64,000 nucleotides of DNA, from positions 28,178,065-28,242,064 of the forward strand of contig OY759226.1 of the NCBI GenBank assembly GCA_963662175.1, written 5' to 3'. The translations under genes were made by a program, and so were the position numbers. Within the stretch, counting starts at the first letter, position 1; every line of letters starts with the position of its first letter. Shown in pieces: positions 63,700 to 64,000 of this stretch. The notes beneath the pieces are model-generated. The model was given only the letters and a program-made list of their open reading frames with translations, was not told the origin of the DNA and made no database searches. The DNA is from Aradus depressus (lineage: Eukaryota; Arthropoda; Insecta; Hemiptera; Aradidae).

Positions 63700-64000
63700 A
63701 TCTCAGGTTGAGAGATAACCTTCTGCATAACCTTCATTGTGTTATCGAGGTTGCAGGTCAAAACCTGAAGACCCCCTTTTGCGGGAGATGTTTCATTTTC
63801 AAATTATTACTCAGAACATCAAATGATTCCAAGTTCGATTCTGTAGCCGATCCTCTCGGTGGAGATCACATTTTTTTGTGCAGAAAACGTCAATTTCCGT
63901 AAGATTGATGTACACCGTTACATGATTTTCGATTAGTGCCATCGATTAATGCCATTGCGACGCGGATTTCCATTTAAATGAGTATATACGATTTCATGGA

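Overview
This is nuclear DNA from an animal, most likely an arthropod. The sequence is AT-rich and about two thirds recognisable repeats. It has tRNA-derived SINEs, cut-and-paste transposon relics and many minisatellites, with only scattered short exon-like islands. There are no operons, Shine-Dalgarno sites, rRNA genes or long ORFs. Two observations fit an arthropod: one exon matches the N-terminal cysteine/histidine block of basonuclin-type zinc-finger proteins, and two SINE tails end in AACCT units like the insect telomere repeat. The species is not identified, and all family names below are working labels made from this window.

Repeat layout. 'Element A' is the dominant unit, about 330-650 bp. 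Its 5' end carries a GGTGAATCACC palindrome followed by TACTTCCCCAGC. Its 3' end is a hairpin finishing GGGGAAGTA. More than 30 full, broken or inverted copies lie across the window. A tRNA-derived SINE of about 343 bp (box A TAGCTCAGTGG, box B GGTTCGAAACC) is present in about 20 copies on both strands. Less common units are 'element B', 'element D', a Transib-like non-autonomous element at 29349-29722, a pogo/Tigger-like MITE at 9636-10306, hAT-like pieces at 22983-23650 and about 34676-35435, and inverted repeats with hammerhead-ribozyme-like cores (12535-12718, 15075-15675, 25796-25886).

Tandem arrays are abundant: 38 bp at 1107 and 31782, 144 bp at 11545, 61 bp at 21860 and 30530, 116 bp at 35765, 50 bp at 56090, 28 bp at 58016, 54 bp at 58980, and a 35-bp array with a 664-bp higher-order period at 60560-62405. 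Several arrays lie inside or directly against element A.

Genes. Coding evidence is limited. The best is a 103-bp basonuclin-like exon (38180-38282, minus). Next is a three-exon plus-strand model at 2583-3190 with compatible splice phases. Candidate single exons lie at 16108-16265, 16566-16622, 19075-19167 and 33826-33963. A small basic, charged ORF at 50144-50464 may be a transposon protein relic. These exons cannot be assembled into complete genes from the window alone. A 200-base assembly gap (25887-26086) begins exactly at the edge of a large palindrome.
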